Made by a program: the position numbers and the translations under genes. Source: Immersiella caudata (lineage: Eukaryota; Ascomycota; Sordariomycetes; Sordariales; Lasiosphaeriaceae). Taken from it: a stretch of 64,000 bases of DNA. The stretch lies in contig JAULSU010000005.1 of the NCBI GenBank assembly GCA_030512335.1, positions 3,224,001 through 3,288,000 on the forward strand, in the 5' to 3' direction. Shown in pieces: positions 45,052 to 56,265 of the stretch (position 1 is its first letter; every line of letters begins with the position of its first letter). Under the pieces are notes generated by a model. It was not told where the DNA came from. It worked only from the letters and a program-made list of their open reading frames with translations, and ran no database searches.

Positions 45052-46692
45052 TTACATACCGGGCGAGATGAGCTTGCCCTTCGCCCTCGAATCGTGCTCC
45101 CAGCCACCAGCCAGCGCTTCACCACCAGTCTCCTTGGCAAACTTCTGCATGCGCGCCTCCAACTCAGGGCGGAAGTGGCGAATGAGACCCTGGATGGGCC
45201 AGGCAAAAGCCTCACCGAGAGCTACAATGTGATCAGCGCTAATTCATCGAGCTATTCGGGGAACATGCTTACCGCAAATGGTATGTCCCTCGACTTGCTT
45301 CGTCAACTCCTGGAGCATATCAATCTCTCTCTCGCGGCCCATGCCCTTCTCAAAACGCTGCATAATCTGCTCAGTCCACTTGCTACCCTCACGGCACGGT
45401 GTGCATTGACCGCAAGACTCGTGGCGATAGAAGTGGCTGAGACGGGAGATAGCCCGGACAACGTCAGTGCTCTTGTCCATGACAATGACAGCGGCAGTAC
45501 CAAGACCGGACTGGCTGTCCTTGAGGGCGTCAAAATCCATCAACTGGTCGTCGCAGATGTGCTTGGGCAGGATAGGGGTTGATGAGCCACCGGGGATGAC
45601 GGCGAGCAGGTTGTCCCAGCCACCACGGACACCACCGCAGTGCTTATCAATGAGCTCGCGCAGCGGAATGCTCATCTCCTCCTCCACTGTGACAGGGTTG
45701 TTGACGTGTCCAGAGATGCAGTAGAGCTTGGTGCCCTGGTTGCGCTCACGGCCGAATCCAGCGAACCAGCTACCTCCACGACGGCAAATGGTAGGGGCCA
45801 CGGCAACAGTCTCAACGTTGGCAACGGTCGACGGGCAGCCAAAGAGACCGACAGCGGCAGGGAATGGCGGCTTAAGACGAGGCTTTCCGGGCTTGCCCTC
45901 AAGCGATTCGATCAGACTGGTCTCTTCGCCGCAGACGTAGGCACCGCCACCGCGGTGAACAAAGACGTCGAAGTCATAACCGGAGCCGCAGGCGTTCTTG
46001 CCAATGAGGCCATCAGCATAGGCCTCGTTGATGGCGTTCTGGAGCACGGCAGCCTCCTGGATGAATTCGCCACGGATGTAGATATAAGCGGCAGAGGCGT
46101 TCATGGCCCGACCAGCGACCAGACATCCCTCAACCAGCTTGTGTGGGTCCTTCCGCATAATCTCGCGGTCCTTGCAGGTGCCCGGCTCACCCTCATCGGC
46201 GTTGACGACCAGATATCTCGGCTTGCTGTCCTTGTCCCAGTCCTTGAAGTTCATGAACGACTAATTGAGAGGTTAAATGGGTCAGCTCGCGGGGCCTAAT
46301 TGACGATGCATCGATCGCCAGAAAGAGGAACCAACCCATTTCAGGCCCGAGGGAAAGCCAGCACCACCGCGGCCACGCAGACCGGATGCCTTGATCTCCC
46401 CAATGATCCAGTCGTGGCCCTTGAGCAGGATCTCCTTTGTCTTGTGCCAGTCGCCCATCTTCTTTGCGTGCTTGAGGTCGGGCGGGTAGCGGCCGTAGAG
46501 GTTCTGGAAGATGCGGTCCTGGTCTCTAAGTCCGCCGTAGGTGCGCTTCGGGGCGGGGGTCCCGTCCTGGACGGTCGCGAAGGAGCGGCATTGCTGCTGG
46601 GGCGCGACGCTGTTCGATACCGATGACCCGACGATGGCCCGCGAGAGCGATTTTGCCGACGCCTTGGACGGCGCTGCGGTTCGTGACAGCAT
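45052..46692 (-). CDS. nuo51: NADH:ubiquinone oxidoreductase 51-kDa subunit (complex I, NDUFV1)
   Basis: Three exons on the minus strand, 46336-46692, 45273-46260 and 45052-45221, give 504 residues. The N-terminus is a basic Ser/Ala-rich mitochondrial presequence. Motifs of the FMN/NADH-binding subunit follow: GLRGRGGAGFPSGLKW, VVNADEGEPGTCKDREIM, GAYVCGEETSLIESLEG, and the N3 iron-sulfur ligands ESCGQCTPCREG with a fourth Cys in HTICALGE. It accepts electrons from NADH at the tip of the peripheral arm of complex I. The first intron has a less usual GTTGGT donor but restores GLKW-SFMNF, which is conserved. The C-terminus ends SPGM. It is transcribed divergently from the dynactin gene. Confidence 0.97.
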
Positions 46693-47141
46693 CTTTTTAG
46701 TGTCTGCTCAGCAGAGCAGAGGCTTTGGGATGCCAATTGGCGGAGGGGAGAGGGAGTTGGTTCGGGGCGATGTCGTTGCGTGCGGGCCACGGAGGGAGCG
46801 GATTGCTGAATTGAAAGCGCCTTCTTGGAAATTGGATTCGGGTCGTGCTGATTGGTTGGCCGGGTGTGGCGTCCGGTTTTTTGTGGCGAGAGCTCGGGCA
46901 ACAGTAGCGAGCTAGCCAGTTTAGTGACGCATTAGGAACGAGGTGGGGGTGTAGCTTCCCTTTAGCTTCCTCTATCAACATTCAAGATCAACATCAACGA
47001 GCTCGCGACAGCATCAGCACCGCATTTCAAACCGCGAATCGACACTCTAAATCTACATCACACCCAAATCACTCATTCAACCGCAACCAGAACGCAACAA
47101 ACCACCAAAAATAATGCCCCACCCCTAACCACAAGACTGCC
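46693..47141. other. Bidirectional promoter region nuo51/dynactin p27
   Basis: 449 bp between divergent starts. The right half is C/A-rich leader. No further feature is seen. Confidence 0.5.
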
Positions 47142-47732
47142 ATGTCCTCCTCCTCCTCCAAACGCCACTCTATCCTCCCTCCTATCTCCCAATCCGGCCC
47201 CAAGCCCCCCGTCCAATTCTCCTCTTCCATAACCATTGCCGATTCCGCCCTCCTCACCGGCTCCAACCCCATCCTCATCTCCTCCGAATCCGTAATCCAC
47301 CCGCGCGCCCGTCTCGACTCCCTCAGCGGTCGCATCACCATCGGCCGGCGCTGCATCATCCACGAGCGGTCCACGCTAGGCGCAGTCGGCACATCAGGAC
47401 GGATCACCGACAAGGCGGTAGCGCTAGGGGATTATGTAACCGTGGAGGTGGGGGCTAGTATCGAGGCGGGGGATACAGTGATTGGAGATGGCACGACGAT
47501 AGGGGTTGGGGCGAAGGTTGGTGCGGGAGCGGTTGTGGGGAGGAATTGCACAATTACGGCGAGGAGTGAGATTAAGGCGGGGGAGGTGGTTGAGGATAAT
47601 GTGGTGGTTTATTCGAATGGGATGCGGAGGGTGGACAGGAGGGGAGTTGCGGAGCTGAGGAATAAAGGACAAGCGAGACAGATTGGGGTGTTGAGGATGA
47701 TGATTCCAAGTAACCCTGCGAAGTTTCAGTGA
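47142..47732 (+). CDS. dctn6: Dynactin subunit 6 (p27), left-handed beta-helix
   Basis: Single exon, 196 residues. Hexapeptide-repeat rungs of the left-handed parallel beta-helix run from about residue 40 to 165, for example RITIGRRCIIHERSTLGAVG, AVALGDYVTVEVGASIEAGD and TTIGVGAKVGAGAVVGRN. The C-terminus MRRVDRRGVAELRNKGQ continues as in the p27/DCTN6 family. With p25, p62 and Arp11 it forms the pointed-end complex of dynactin, which links dynein to cargo and supports nuclear and endosome movement in hyphae. The N-terminal 20 residues are Ser-rich. A bacterial-type gamma-carbonic anhydrase relative was considered, but the His metal ligands of that family are not evident. Confidence 0.88.
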   Translation: MSSSSSKRHSILPPISQSGPKPPVQFSSSITIADSALLTGSNPILISSESVIHPRARLDSLSGRITIGRRCIIHERSTLGAVGTSGRITDKAVALGDYVTVEVGASIEAGDTVIGDGTTIGVGAKVGAGAVVGRNCTITARSEIKAGEVVEDNVVVYSNGMRRVDRRGVAELRNKGQARQIGVLRMMIPSNPAKFQ

Positions 47733-48026
47733 GGGAGGGGGCTGTTTGTGGGACAGGCGTTGGCGGTATACCCTTGGGATTTGCAAGCGTTGGAATGGTG
47801 TTTGGTTAACAGAATGGGCCCTTGTGTTGGGAGGCTTTATACGCAACAAGGAGCAAAAAGGGGGTACAGAAGATTTCAGTTGCCTCATGTTCACCGAAAA
47901 GGGGAAAAAGGGAATAAACCTGGCAATTCATGCTTTGAATCTGATTTAATGTGTTCGATTGGGGTATAGTCACAAACGACCCAACGCCCAGTTTTCTCCT
48001 CCACGCCAGCATCCCCTCCCAAACGA

Positions 48027-49805
48027 TCACAGGTGTCTAACCTTCATCCATTCACTCGTGCCCAGGCCCAAGTTAAGCCCATTCTCGGCCCACCAGCGCC
48101 TCACAGTCGTCTGGTCACCCAAGGAGTCCTCCAAAGCCTCCTCGACGTCCATTGTCTTGTACTCAACCCGCTTCCCTTTCCTTCCATTCATGCCTGGAAG
48201 CTCACCATGAGCGTACTTTCGCCACCACTCCAACACCGGGATATGCGCATGATACGTTGCCTCAATCAGGATCTGGTTGTCAAACTGGATCTTATCGTCA
48301 CCGCGAAGCTCCCGCCATAAATCCAAGACCTTGACCTGTCCCCAGCGACTCGCCATCTTGCACACGGCATCTTGATGATCCACAGGGATTCCGCTGTCCT
48401 CCCACCAGCGCATTACCGCTATCTGCCCCCATTGTGCTGCGGCGAGTAGTGCCCGGCCGGGCTTGGGTGTGATTTTCGGGTCCTGGATAAACGCCTCGCG
48501 CCACCATTCGAGGACATGGAAATGGCCTTTCGAGCTGGCGCTTTCGAAAGCGACCTCGCTGTACTTGAGCGGCAGTCCTGATCTTCGCCACCACTCGAGG
48601 ACTTGAACGAAACCGCGGCCAGAGGCACCGTTGAGGGCTTCGGCATCGTACTGCTTCTCGAGGAAGGATGGTGACTTGGCCCACCAGTCGAGAATATCTG
48701 TGCGGCCGTAGTACGCTGATGCTTTGGTCGGTATTGTTTTACCGTCAAAGCACTTGAAGATGTGAGGGAAGTTGGCTTCAATGTAGGCCAGGACGTCGGT
48801 AAGAGAGAATTTGAAAATCAGGTGGACAGCCAGGGCGGAGAGATCGTGGAAGGAGGGCAGTGCTTCAGAGAGCTTCTTGCAGATGGCTTCTGTGTTGGCG
48901 GTGAGGAGAGTCCATTCTAGCTCATGCATGAAGACTTGAAGGGGATCCTTTGGGTCTTTTGGTTCTAATCGCCAGTCTGACGGCATGGGGAGAGTAGTGA
49001 AGACACCGAGGGACGAGGCCAGCTCCCAGTCGTTGGTGTACTCGAGGATAATGCTCCAGATTTCAGGTGGTAGTGACGACTGTGCCCTCCTGCCGGCACT
49101 AATGGCCGCGGTCCCTTGTTGAATGGACACCTCGACGTTGTGGCCTAGTTTGAGGAGGTCGGCTTGGTTCTTGATGATGCCGACAACCTCATTGAAGGCA
49201 TCCCACTTGACCACACGCTTGGGTGTTGGGCTGTCTTCGAAGTGCCAGAGAATCGGCGGCATGACCCTGATCCATCCCCACTTGCGGTGCAGCTTGCTTA
49301 TCTGCCTCTTGGTGACTGGATTCTCCCACATGTGCGTCGTCATTCCGGGTATCAAGAGTATCCTTTTGGAAGCGTCCCATGACCTCAAGACCTCGAGGAG
49401 GAGCGTGTCTGACACGCCGCACATCATCTTGGCGAGGGTATCGGCATCGATAGGGGCAAGCACAAGGAGGTCGGCCCATTCCACCAGGTCAAAGGCTTGC
49501 TGTTGACAGGTCTCGATGTCCCTGTTACTGGTGCCATCGGTAGCGCCCCGCTTCAGCACCCGGTTTTGCAGCACGATGATTTCCTGAGCGAGACGATGGG
49601 TCATCTCGTCGACGATGGCGCGAGTGGTGATCTGTGACTCCTTGGAGAGGCGCACGGCAATCGCCTGTGCGAAGGCGACATCCTTGGGTCCATTGGCAGC
49701 GACTAGCAATCGCAGCTTCCGTGGCCGTTGTATCTCGCTGAGCGAAGGGCTCGATGAGACCCGGTCAAGGGCTACACGACGGCTAATGGGGTTGATGGCA
49801 GCCAT
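48027..49805 (-). CDS. Degenerate HAL3/PPCDC-type flavoprotein domain fused to WW-centred repeats
   Basis: Single exon, 592 residues from ATG at 49805. Residues about 30-215 match the flavoprotein fold of phosphopantothenoylcysteine decarboxylase/Hal3: LRLLVAANG, EWADLLVLAP, TLAKMMCGVSDTLL and MWENPVTKRQI. The catalytic positions differ: the His before the EWAD-like motif is Ala (about 104), the SANT motif reads DADT (120-123), the PAMN clamp reads PGMT (153-156), and no active-site Cys follows. The centre (about 230-370) is helical. From about 385 there are roughly seven ankyrin-like helical repeats of 33-40 residues, each with a WW or LW pair (DILDWWAK, VLEWWRRSGLPL, VMRWWEDSGIPV, VLDLWREL, VRRWWAENGL). 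It may be a flavin- or ligand-sensing scaffold rather than an enzyme; function is unknown. Confidence 0.85.
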   Translation of the reverse strand: MAAINPISRRVALDRVSSSPSLSEIQRPRKLRLLVAANGPKDVAFAQAIAVRLSKESQITTRAIVDEMTHRLAQEIIVLQNRVLKRGATDGTSNRDIETCQQQAFDLVEWADLLVLAPIDADTLAKMMCGVSDTLLLEVLRSWDASKRILLIPGMTTHMWENPVTKRQISKLHRKWGWIRVMPPILWHFEDSPTPKRVVKWDAFNEVVGIIKNQADLLKLGHNVEVSIQQGTAAISAGRRAQSSLPPEIWSIILEYTNDWELASSLGVFTTLPMPSDWRLEPKDPKDPLQVFMHELEWTLLTANTEAICKKLSEALPSFHDLSALAVHLIFKFSLTDVLAYIEANFPHIFKCFDGKTIPTKASAYYGRTDILDWWAKSPSFLEKQYDAEALNGASGRGFVQVLEWWRRSGLPLKYSEVAFESASSKGHFHVLEWWREAFIQDPKITPKPGRALLAAAQWGQIAVMRWWEDSGIPVDHQDAVCKMASRWGQVKVLDLWRELRGDDKIQFDNQILIEATYHAHIPVLEWWRKYAHGELPGMNGRKGKRVEYKTMDVEEALEDSLGDQTTVRRWWAENGLNLGLGTSEWMKVRHL

Positions 49806-51627
49806 GGCTGAGACGTGTCTCGGCTGGAGAGGGGGCTTGTTGATGTAGCCGCACAAGCTTCGTTACACGGCGCCGTTGGCGGCCGATGTCGTCTACGAAA
49901 TACGGCCAGGACTTGGGCTCCTCTGGTGCCTTACCGCGGCGCCCCTGGACTCCTCGAGTCCTACACAATGGACCCAAAGTCGCACATCCGATGGCCACGC
50001 TTCGGGCAAGCGCAGGACGAGAAAGGAAAACGAAATTTAAGTTAGCCGTGTAAGGGCAGCCAGAGAGTGGGGTCAGTTGGGATTGGCATGAGGGCGCAAA
50101 AGGTTTGATGTCGAGCCTATCGAGGACGTGGGTTCCAATTCGTGTCGGCACTGACGTCTGGTGAGGCCCAATGACCGAATCGAAGAGTAAGTGGCGAATC
50201 AGCGCCCCCCGCTGGTGTGGGGCAGGGGAATTTTGCGATGGTAAGTGTCGGCAAGTGGGGCTTGACGGGGAAGCTACCCGAGCCGTGGTTGCTTGTCAAG
50301 TTTGTCAAGCCCGGCTCACCTCATCTTCTCTGAAGATGTCGTCTACCTTGCTTGATGCCATGGTATGGATCAGTCCACCTACTATGCCGTCAGAATAGAA
50401 ACCGACAATGTGGACCCCCGAACGCCCCGACGCACACTGCTAGGTCTAATTTCTCCCTCCTACTACTTCCCAATTTTGACAGTTTCAAGATGTTTTCAAC
50501 CTCTGCCTTAGAATTCACATTCTCTTCTCTTCAAAACACAACATGACGGAGATACGCTGAGGTCTCGAAATTGGGCTGTATGGGTGTTTCGAGGGCGCCT
50601 CACGCAGAAGAAGGCGACGACACCCATCTGCTTCTTCAGGATGCGTCTGGACGTTGTTCTGGCCATTCGCCGAGAGTTCATTTTTGTTGTACGTTCTGCA
50701 ACAGAACTCGGATTCTCGTTGTACTGTGGGTTCGGTTTTAAACCTCAGGTATGGCCATGCCCAAGGGCTGAACGAAGTTCAGCACGCCGCAGACCCATGA
50801 CGACGGGGCGTCTCCTGAGATGGTCGCAATGTGTCAACTACCTAGGCACCTTGCTAGACAAACATCTCCGAGCAGATGAGATTTCCTTGTGGTGCGTTTC
50901 GAGTCTCGGTTTACAGTGTGGTCACCGCTCGCTCTACTCGACAAAGTGGAATTGAGGCTGTGATGTCCACCCCAGGTACCTCAACCAGCCAGTCTTCAAT
51001 GCACGTTCAGCGTTGACCAGCATGCAGCAAGAAAGAGAGGAACTGTCAAGAAAGAGCCCCTTGTTGTCCGTTGCTGTTGAGCAAAGGCACTAGGTAGCAT
51101 CATCAAAGGCTTCGCATACCGTACACAGTAGCCGGCTTACACGGCCTCAGCAACACTTTTGACTAGATCCAGCGGTCTCCATTATCTACAAAGTCAGATA
51201 ACGAGGACCATCACGGCGGACTGGAGCGGGTGAAAGAATGTAAAACAAAGTTCAGACAACGGAATCAACAAAGTATGGCCGGGATTCAGATACATAATAC
51301 CACCCTCCTCCCATCATCGAAACGGTTTCCAAGTTCCACCATCCCCAACACCTCTCAACATTGGTTTGACTCTAGGCTTGACTTTGGCTCGGTACTCGAA
51401 ACGGCATCTCGGAAGCCACCAAACTCAACGCCTCTGAAGAACGCCTATCGAGAACCTTGAGGCCAAGACCCCCACCCTCAACAACGAGAGCGAAAGCGTG
51501 GCTTGCTCTTCTCCAAAGTCAAGTCGGCTACGAGACGAACCTTGACCAGTAGCTACGCTCACCCCTCGCTCATTCTATCCCTTTTGCTAACATTGCTCGT
51601 TGAGTGTCTTACAACTCCAACGACAAG
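49806..51627. other. Intergenic region, no supported gene
   Basis: About 1.8 kb with short chance frames only. It contains upstream regions of the two divergently transcribed neighbours. Confidence 0.5.
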
Positions 51628-52743
51628 ATGGCCTGGCGCGGATCGCGGCGGATCAGCAGCAGCCGCAGCAAGTTCATTTCTCGGCCCGAGAGTATGCTGA
51701 AGGGACCTTCAGGTCGGAAGCATCCACGCTCGTGGACTAGGGTGGTTTGGCGTGGGAAAACTCAACGGCGACGGATCCGACTCGAAGCATCCCGACCTTG
51801 TTCTCCGCCGGAGCTGCTCGTCTTCAACCGTTCGGTCGACATCAGCAACGGCCAGCCGATACCCCCCATTTTTAATCTCCTTGGGATGGACTCCCATCAG
51901 GATGAACCTCGGAAAGAGGCAGTGTGGGAGGCCCGTTGGTGGGTCGAGGACTTTGTCAAGCCCCGCTGGGGCCGACACTGGCAGATGATTCGCATCGAGT
52001 GCGACCTCACACTCGACGAGCTCCAGCAAATCGGTCATCTCGATCAGTATGCAGGCTGGACAGCCTGTCGGCGGCTGGTCCGGGTACCTGTCTTCAATGA
52101 CGAGATTGCTTTGGCGATGTGGAAACGACTCCAAGAAAACGCACAAGGTATCTTTGTCGAGGAGAAAAAGCCGAATTACAAAAACGACGAGCTGGACATC
52201 TGGGAATATAACCACGATGCCGATGACGACGAACTTACCGTTGGAGACAAATCGAATGATGATCCCACAGACGACGAGGCTCAAATTCAGCGAGAAACCC
52301 GCCAAAGAGTCATCGATTACTCGAACTCTCTGTTTAACCAAATGTCGCAACAGCTGGTGGCAGGTCTCAAGAAAGAGGAACAGCCTGGCGCGACAACATT
52401 TTCCAATGCCCACCAGGGCCTCTCGAGCCAGACCAGCGATGATGATGACACAGCCTCCGAGATGACCGGGATAACTTCGACTTCGACTTCGCCCCTCTTG
52501 GTGCTGGGGAACTACACCCCTCCTACCTCACCGTCTGAAGGCTCATCCGCATCGCCCGTCGAGTTAACTATAATCACTGATGATTCGGGATACGCTTCCA
52601 TGGGCTCTCCGACGAGCCTGACAAACACCAACTCTGCCGCCACGCCCAGCACGCCCAGGCTTCGGAAATTCTCACTCCACCTCAGGCAGGTGAGAGGCAG
52701 GCTCGGTATCAAGAAGAAGGTTATGAACGGTGAGAGTTCGTGA
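51628..52743 (+). CDS. Uncharacterised protein
   Basis: Single exon, 371 residues from ATG in good context (AAGATGG). I do not recognise the family. Residues 1-60 are basic. An ordered centre (about 95-180) is rich in Trp and charged residues: ARWWVEDFVKPRWGRHWQ, ECDLTLDELQQIGHLDQY and CRRLVRVPVFNDEIALAMW. Then an acidic stretch (HDADDDELTVGDKSNDD) and a Ser/Thr/Pro-rich tail that ends in a basic helix (FSLHLRQVRGRLGIKKK). No signal peptide or membrane segment is seen. The pattern suggests a small globular core with disordered flanks, probably nuclear or cytosolic. Confidence 0.7.
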   Translation: MAWRGSRRISSSRSKFISRPESMLKGPSGRKHPRSWTRVVWRGKTQRRRIRLEASRPCSPPELLVFNRSVDISNGQPIPPIFNLLGMDSHQDEPRKEAVWEARWWVEDFVKPRWGRHWQMIRIECDLTLDELQQIGHLDQYAGWTACRRLVRVPVFNDEIALAMWKRLQENAQGIFVEEKKPNYKNDELDIWEYNHDADDDELTVGDKSNDDPTDDEAQIQRETRQRVIDYSNSLFNQMSQQLVAGLKKEEQPGATTFSNAHQGLSSQTSDDDDTASEMTGITSTSTSPLLVLGNYTPPTSPSEGSSASPVELTIITDDSGYASMGSPTSLTNTNSAATPSTPRLRKFSLHLRQVRGRLGIKKKVMNGESS

Positions 52744-53338
52744 GCTGGCAGGTGTGGATTGTACAACAACCGTACCAACAGACAGCGGTTCTTTCTTATG
52801 TCTTGAGATTCATGGAGGGGACTTGAGCATGGCGTTTGATGAAAGGAGAGGAGATGGGAATGGAATTTCAATTGGAATTAGAACTGGAAAGGGCATGGAA
52901 ATGGGAAAAGGAATGTGAAGGCAGAAAGGAAACGGGCTAGGGGGTTCAAAAGAGGTGATACCCCAGCGTCTGGGTTTGGAAAGAGTGTATTTGAAGAGGA
53001 CAGAAGGAGTGAGGGCACTTGCATGTACGAAGGAGCCGTGACAGATATTCAGCGAGGAGGGCCTCGAGCGGGTGTGTCAAAGAAGGTGTACAAACATCGA
53101 CGATCAAGAGATCAAAACACCATTTGAAGGACCAAGAAGAAGCCCTTTCCATGAGTGAAAGACATCATCACAATGCATTGTCCAGCTGTTAAAGTGAAAC
53201 AAACCACAATACATCGTCCCAGTGCCAAAGTGAATTAAAGGCCACTTCCATATGCCCCTGTGTAATTGAATAACAAGGAAAACTAGGCAAGGTGTCTATC
53301 CCATCCACCCACCCCCTGCTCTCGCACTAACTCCCCCC
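52744..53338. other. Convergent intergenic region
   Basis: About 600 bases between the 3' ends of the unnamed gene and mak5. G/A-rich, with no supported gene. Confidence 0.5.
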
Positions 53339-55705
53339 TCAAAGATTCTCTAACCCCAACCCATCAACCCTCCCCAAAAATTCACTCGACCCTCCCCCTC
53401 TCAACAACTCATCCACATTGATCCCGCCCGCCCCCAAATACTTCTCACTCACACCCGTATTTATTCTCTTGCTCAACAACTCCCTCAACGCCGCTCTTAT
53501 CCCCGCCATCTCCGCCTTCGTCACCGACCTCGCCTCCTTCTCCTTCTGCTTCCTGCCACTCCCCCGTCCGCTCCATGTTCCAGCTGATTCTAACTCCTCA
53601 CTATCATACTCCACGCCCAACTCCTCCGCCGCCTTGCGCATCCAGCTATCGTCCTTGCCCCCCTTATCCTTTGCAATCGAAGCATCCGTGATCTTCTTAG
53701 CCAGCGTGACGCGCTCTCGCAGACGAGAGACGATGCGCCTGTCGATATCAATGGTGTGAATCACGTCGTTGGATATTTTCTTATTGGATTTAGCCTCGGC
53801 GGCGGCGTGCACCTTTGCGACGAGACGCTGCGTGGGGATGGATTCCTTGGGGCCACAGAGGAGGATGGAGACGCCCGAGGAGGACGCGCGCGCGGTGCGG
53901 CCGGAGCGGTGGACGTAATCGTCTGCGGCGCGGGGGACGTGGTAGTGGATTACTAGGTCGATGCCGGGAATGTCGAGACCGCGGGCGGCGACGTCGGTAG
54001 CGATGAGGATGCCTGCGGCAGAGGGGGTGGATTTTTGGTTAGAAGTGGAGGAGGAGCCGCTCGCTTTGAAGCGCTCGATGGAGCGGAGACGGGCTTTTTG
54101 GATCATATCGGAGTGGAGGGGGTAGGCGGGGAGGCCGAGGTTGGTGAGGAGGGGGGTGATGCGGCGGACGGAGTTGATGGAGTTGGTGAAGACGAGGGCG
54201 CGGCGGGTGGGCTGGAGGAGAAGGACGGAGTAGAGGTAGAGGTCTTTTTCCATGTCGCCGCACAGGATGAGGCCTTCTTTGAGGTTCTCGGCCATTTGGG
54301 AGATGGGGTTGGCGTCGATGAACTTAGGCTGCTCTTCTCGGAAGCTGAGCTTCTTCAGGAGGTACTCGAGGGATTCGGTGTCGCCCATGAGATTGTAGCG
54401 GCTCTTTCCGGCGAGCTTTTGTTGGAGTCCCTTGTGGAAGGTTGCTGAGAAGACGAGGGTCTGGCGGTGGCGACGGGGTGCCTCCTCCTCCTCCTCCTCT
54501 TCTTCGTCGTCTCCTTCAGAGCCCTCTTCTTCGCGTTCTTCTGTTGGCGCATCCCTGTCGAGAGCGCCAAAGATTTGCTCGGCCTCCTTGAAGTGGCCAT
54601 CTTTGAGAAGTCGATCTGCTTCGTCAACCACAAGGAAGCTGATTTCTCGGAGAGAGGAGAGAAGAGCATTGCTCGAGCTGATCATTTCCCACATACGTCC
54701 CGGCGTCCCGACAATAATGTCGGCTCTCTCCATCTGTCTTTGTTGTTTCTGCACGGACAATCCTCCGGTGACGGAGCAGACGTAAGGGGCTGGTTTAAGT
54801 CCTGCGCATAGCTGCTTCAAGTGATCTGAGATCTGGTGCGCCAATTCCCTGGTAGGTGAGAGGATCAAAGCGATGGGTGATTTCTCCTCATCCCGACTCT
54901 GCTCCTTGCCCTCCCGGCGGCTCAGCCAGGCTTCCACAATGGGAATACCAAATGCAAGGGTTTTACCCGAACCAGTAGCTGCCTTGCCAATAACATCGTG
55001 CCCTTCCATGATCTCCGGGATCGACCTTGCTTGAATGGCCGTTGGCACGGCGAATTTCAGACGGGCGATTGTTGATATCATCTTGGGTGACAAGTTGAGG
55101 GGTTGCCACTGTGACATGTCGGTCTCGGTATCGTCATCGTTGCCTTCGGGTACGTCTTCAACTTTAGAAAAGACAATGGCTTCGAGCTCTGAGTCTTGGT
55201 CATCCTCGACGGGGGGCTCCTCTGGAGACTTTGGCTTTGCAGCTTCTTTGGTGACCTTTTTCTTCTCCTTTTTCTTCTGCTCCTTCTTGGACTCCTTGGC
55301 CTTTGGCTTTACTGCCTCGGTTTCAGAAGAAACTGAATCCTTCGGAGCACCTTCCCCGGCAGTCTCAGGGGGGTCATCAAAGCCAGCAAACTCATCCTCA
55401 CTCTTCTCCAACTCTGGAGCTGCAGCAATCTGAGACTAGTGTCAGCACCAATGAAGTTATGATTAGGTTTTCAAACTTACAAACTGAACAGTACCGTCCT
55501 TGTTCACAATATCGACACCTTCGACGACTTCCAGGCCGTAGAAGCCTTCAGCGTCATCAAACATTTCAGGAACATCGACCGTTTTCCATGACAGCGCATC
55601 CACGCTCACCGGCCGTTTCGGTTTTGAGTTCCCGGCCTGTGTCTTTTGACGCTTGGTCTGCCCGCCCGGGGCTTTGGAGAGCTTCCTCTTGTTGTTTGTC
55701 TTCAT
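53339..55705 (-). CDS. mak5: ATP-dependent RNA helicase MAK5 (DDX24 family)
   Basis: Two exons on the minus strand, 55481-55705 and 53339-55429, give 771 residues (yeast Mak5: 773). The N-terminus is basic, with the Mak5 segment VPEMFDDAEGFYGLEVVEGV, then an acidic/Lys-rich stretch. DEAD-box motifs follow in order: ATGSGKT, SPTRELA, GTPGR, VVDEADRLL, VFSATF, then ATDVAARGLDIPGIDLVIHY and HRSGRTAR. An acidic Glu-rich insert lies between the Walker B and SAT motifs. The family acts in 60S ribosomal subunit assembly in the nucleolus. Splicing restores DGTVQF-IAAAPELE. It is divergent from TRM7 across 560 bp. Confidence 0.96.
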
Positions 55706-56265
55706 GATGAGCGGCTTGGATGTGATGGTGAGAATCTGCGATGCTTGAAAAAATTCCTGGCCAATTGTTGACTGCAGGAGATGGAAATTTTGACCCCACC
55801 TTGAACCTTGAGGGCCAACCCTAACCCTGAATCTACAAGTCTGTAAAACGGCGATTCCGGCGGAAGGGCTAATAAGATTGGAGAAGTAGAAAAACTAAAG
55901 TGTTTCAATGATTTTTGAGATGGAAGTAGCCATAAATCCTTGATCTCTTAAACTCTCAGTGGATGTTGGCGGTGGTGCACACGTGGTTAAGTAAAGTGTC
56001 TGCAACCCCAGTTTTCCTCCCCCACACTTCTCATCCCAAAACCTCAGTTTTGCTTCCGAAAAAGATAGACAGAGAGTCAACCGCGCACTCGGCCTATATG
56101 CCTTTGGACTTTGTTGCTACCAAGAACAATTGAGGGATTTCACATTATACGGACTTTTGGGCAACTTCCAAGCCGCAGGGACGAAAGGAGAGGGAAGTGT
56201 GAATCCCTCACTCAACTTCGAGATTTTGACTCAGAGCTGCCCGCGCCTCGGGCTGTCTGTTGAGA
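55706..56265. other. Bidirectional promoter region mak5/trm7
   Basis: 560 bp between divergent starts, with a short telomere-like AACCCTAACCCT at about 55816 and a TGACTCA at 56227. No gene is supported. Confidence 0.55.
56227..56233. promoter_or_regulatory. CPC1/Gcn4-type site (TGACTCA) next to the TRM7 start
   Basis: An exact TGACTCA 32 bp before the trm7 ATG. It may be in the leader rather than the promoter. Confidence 0.35.
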
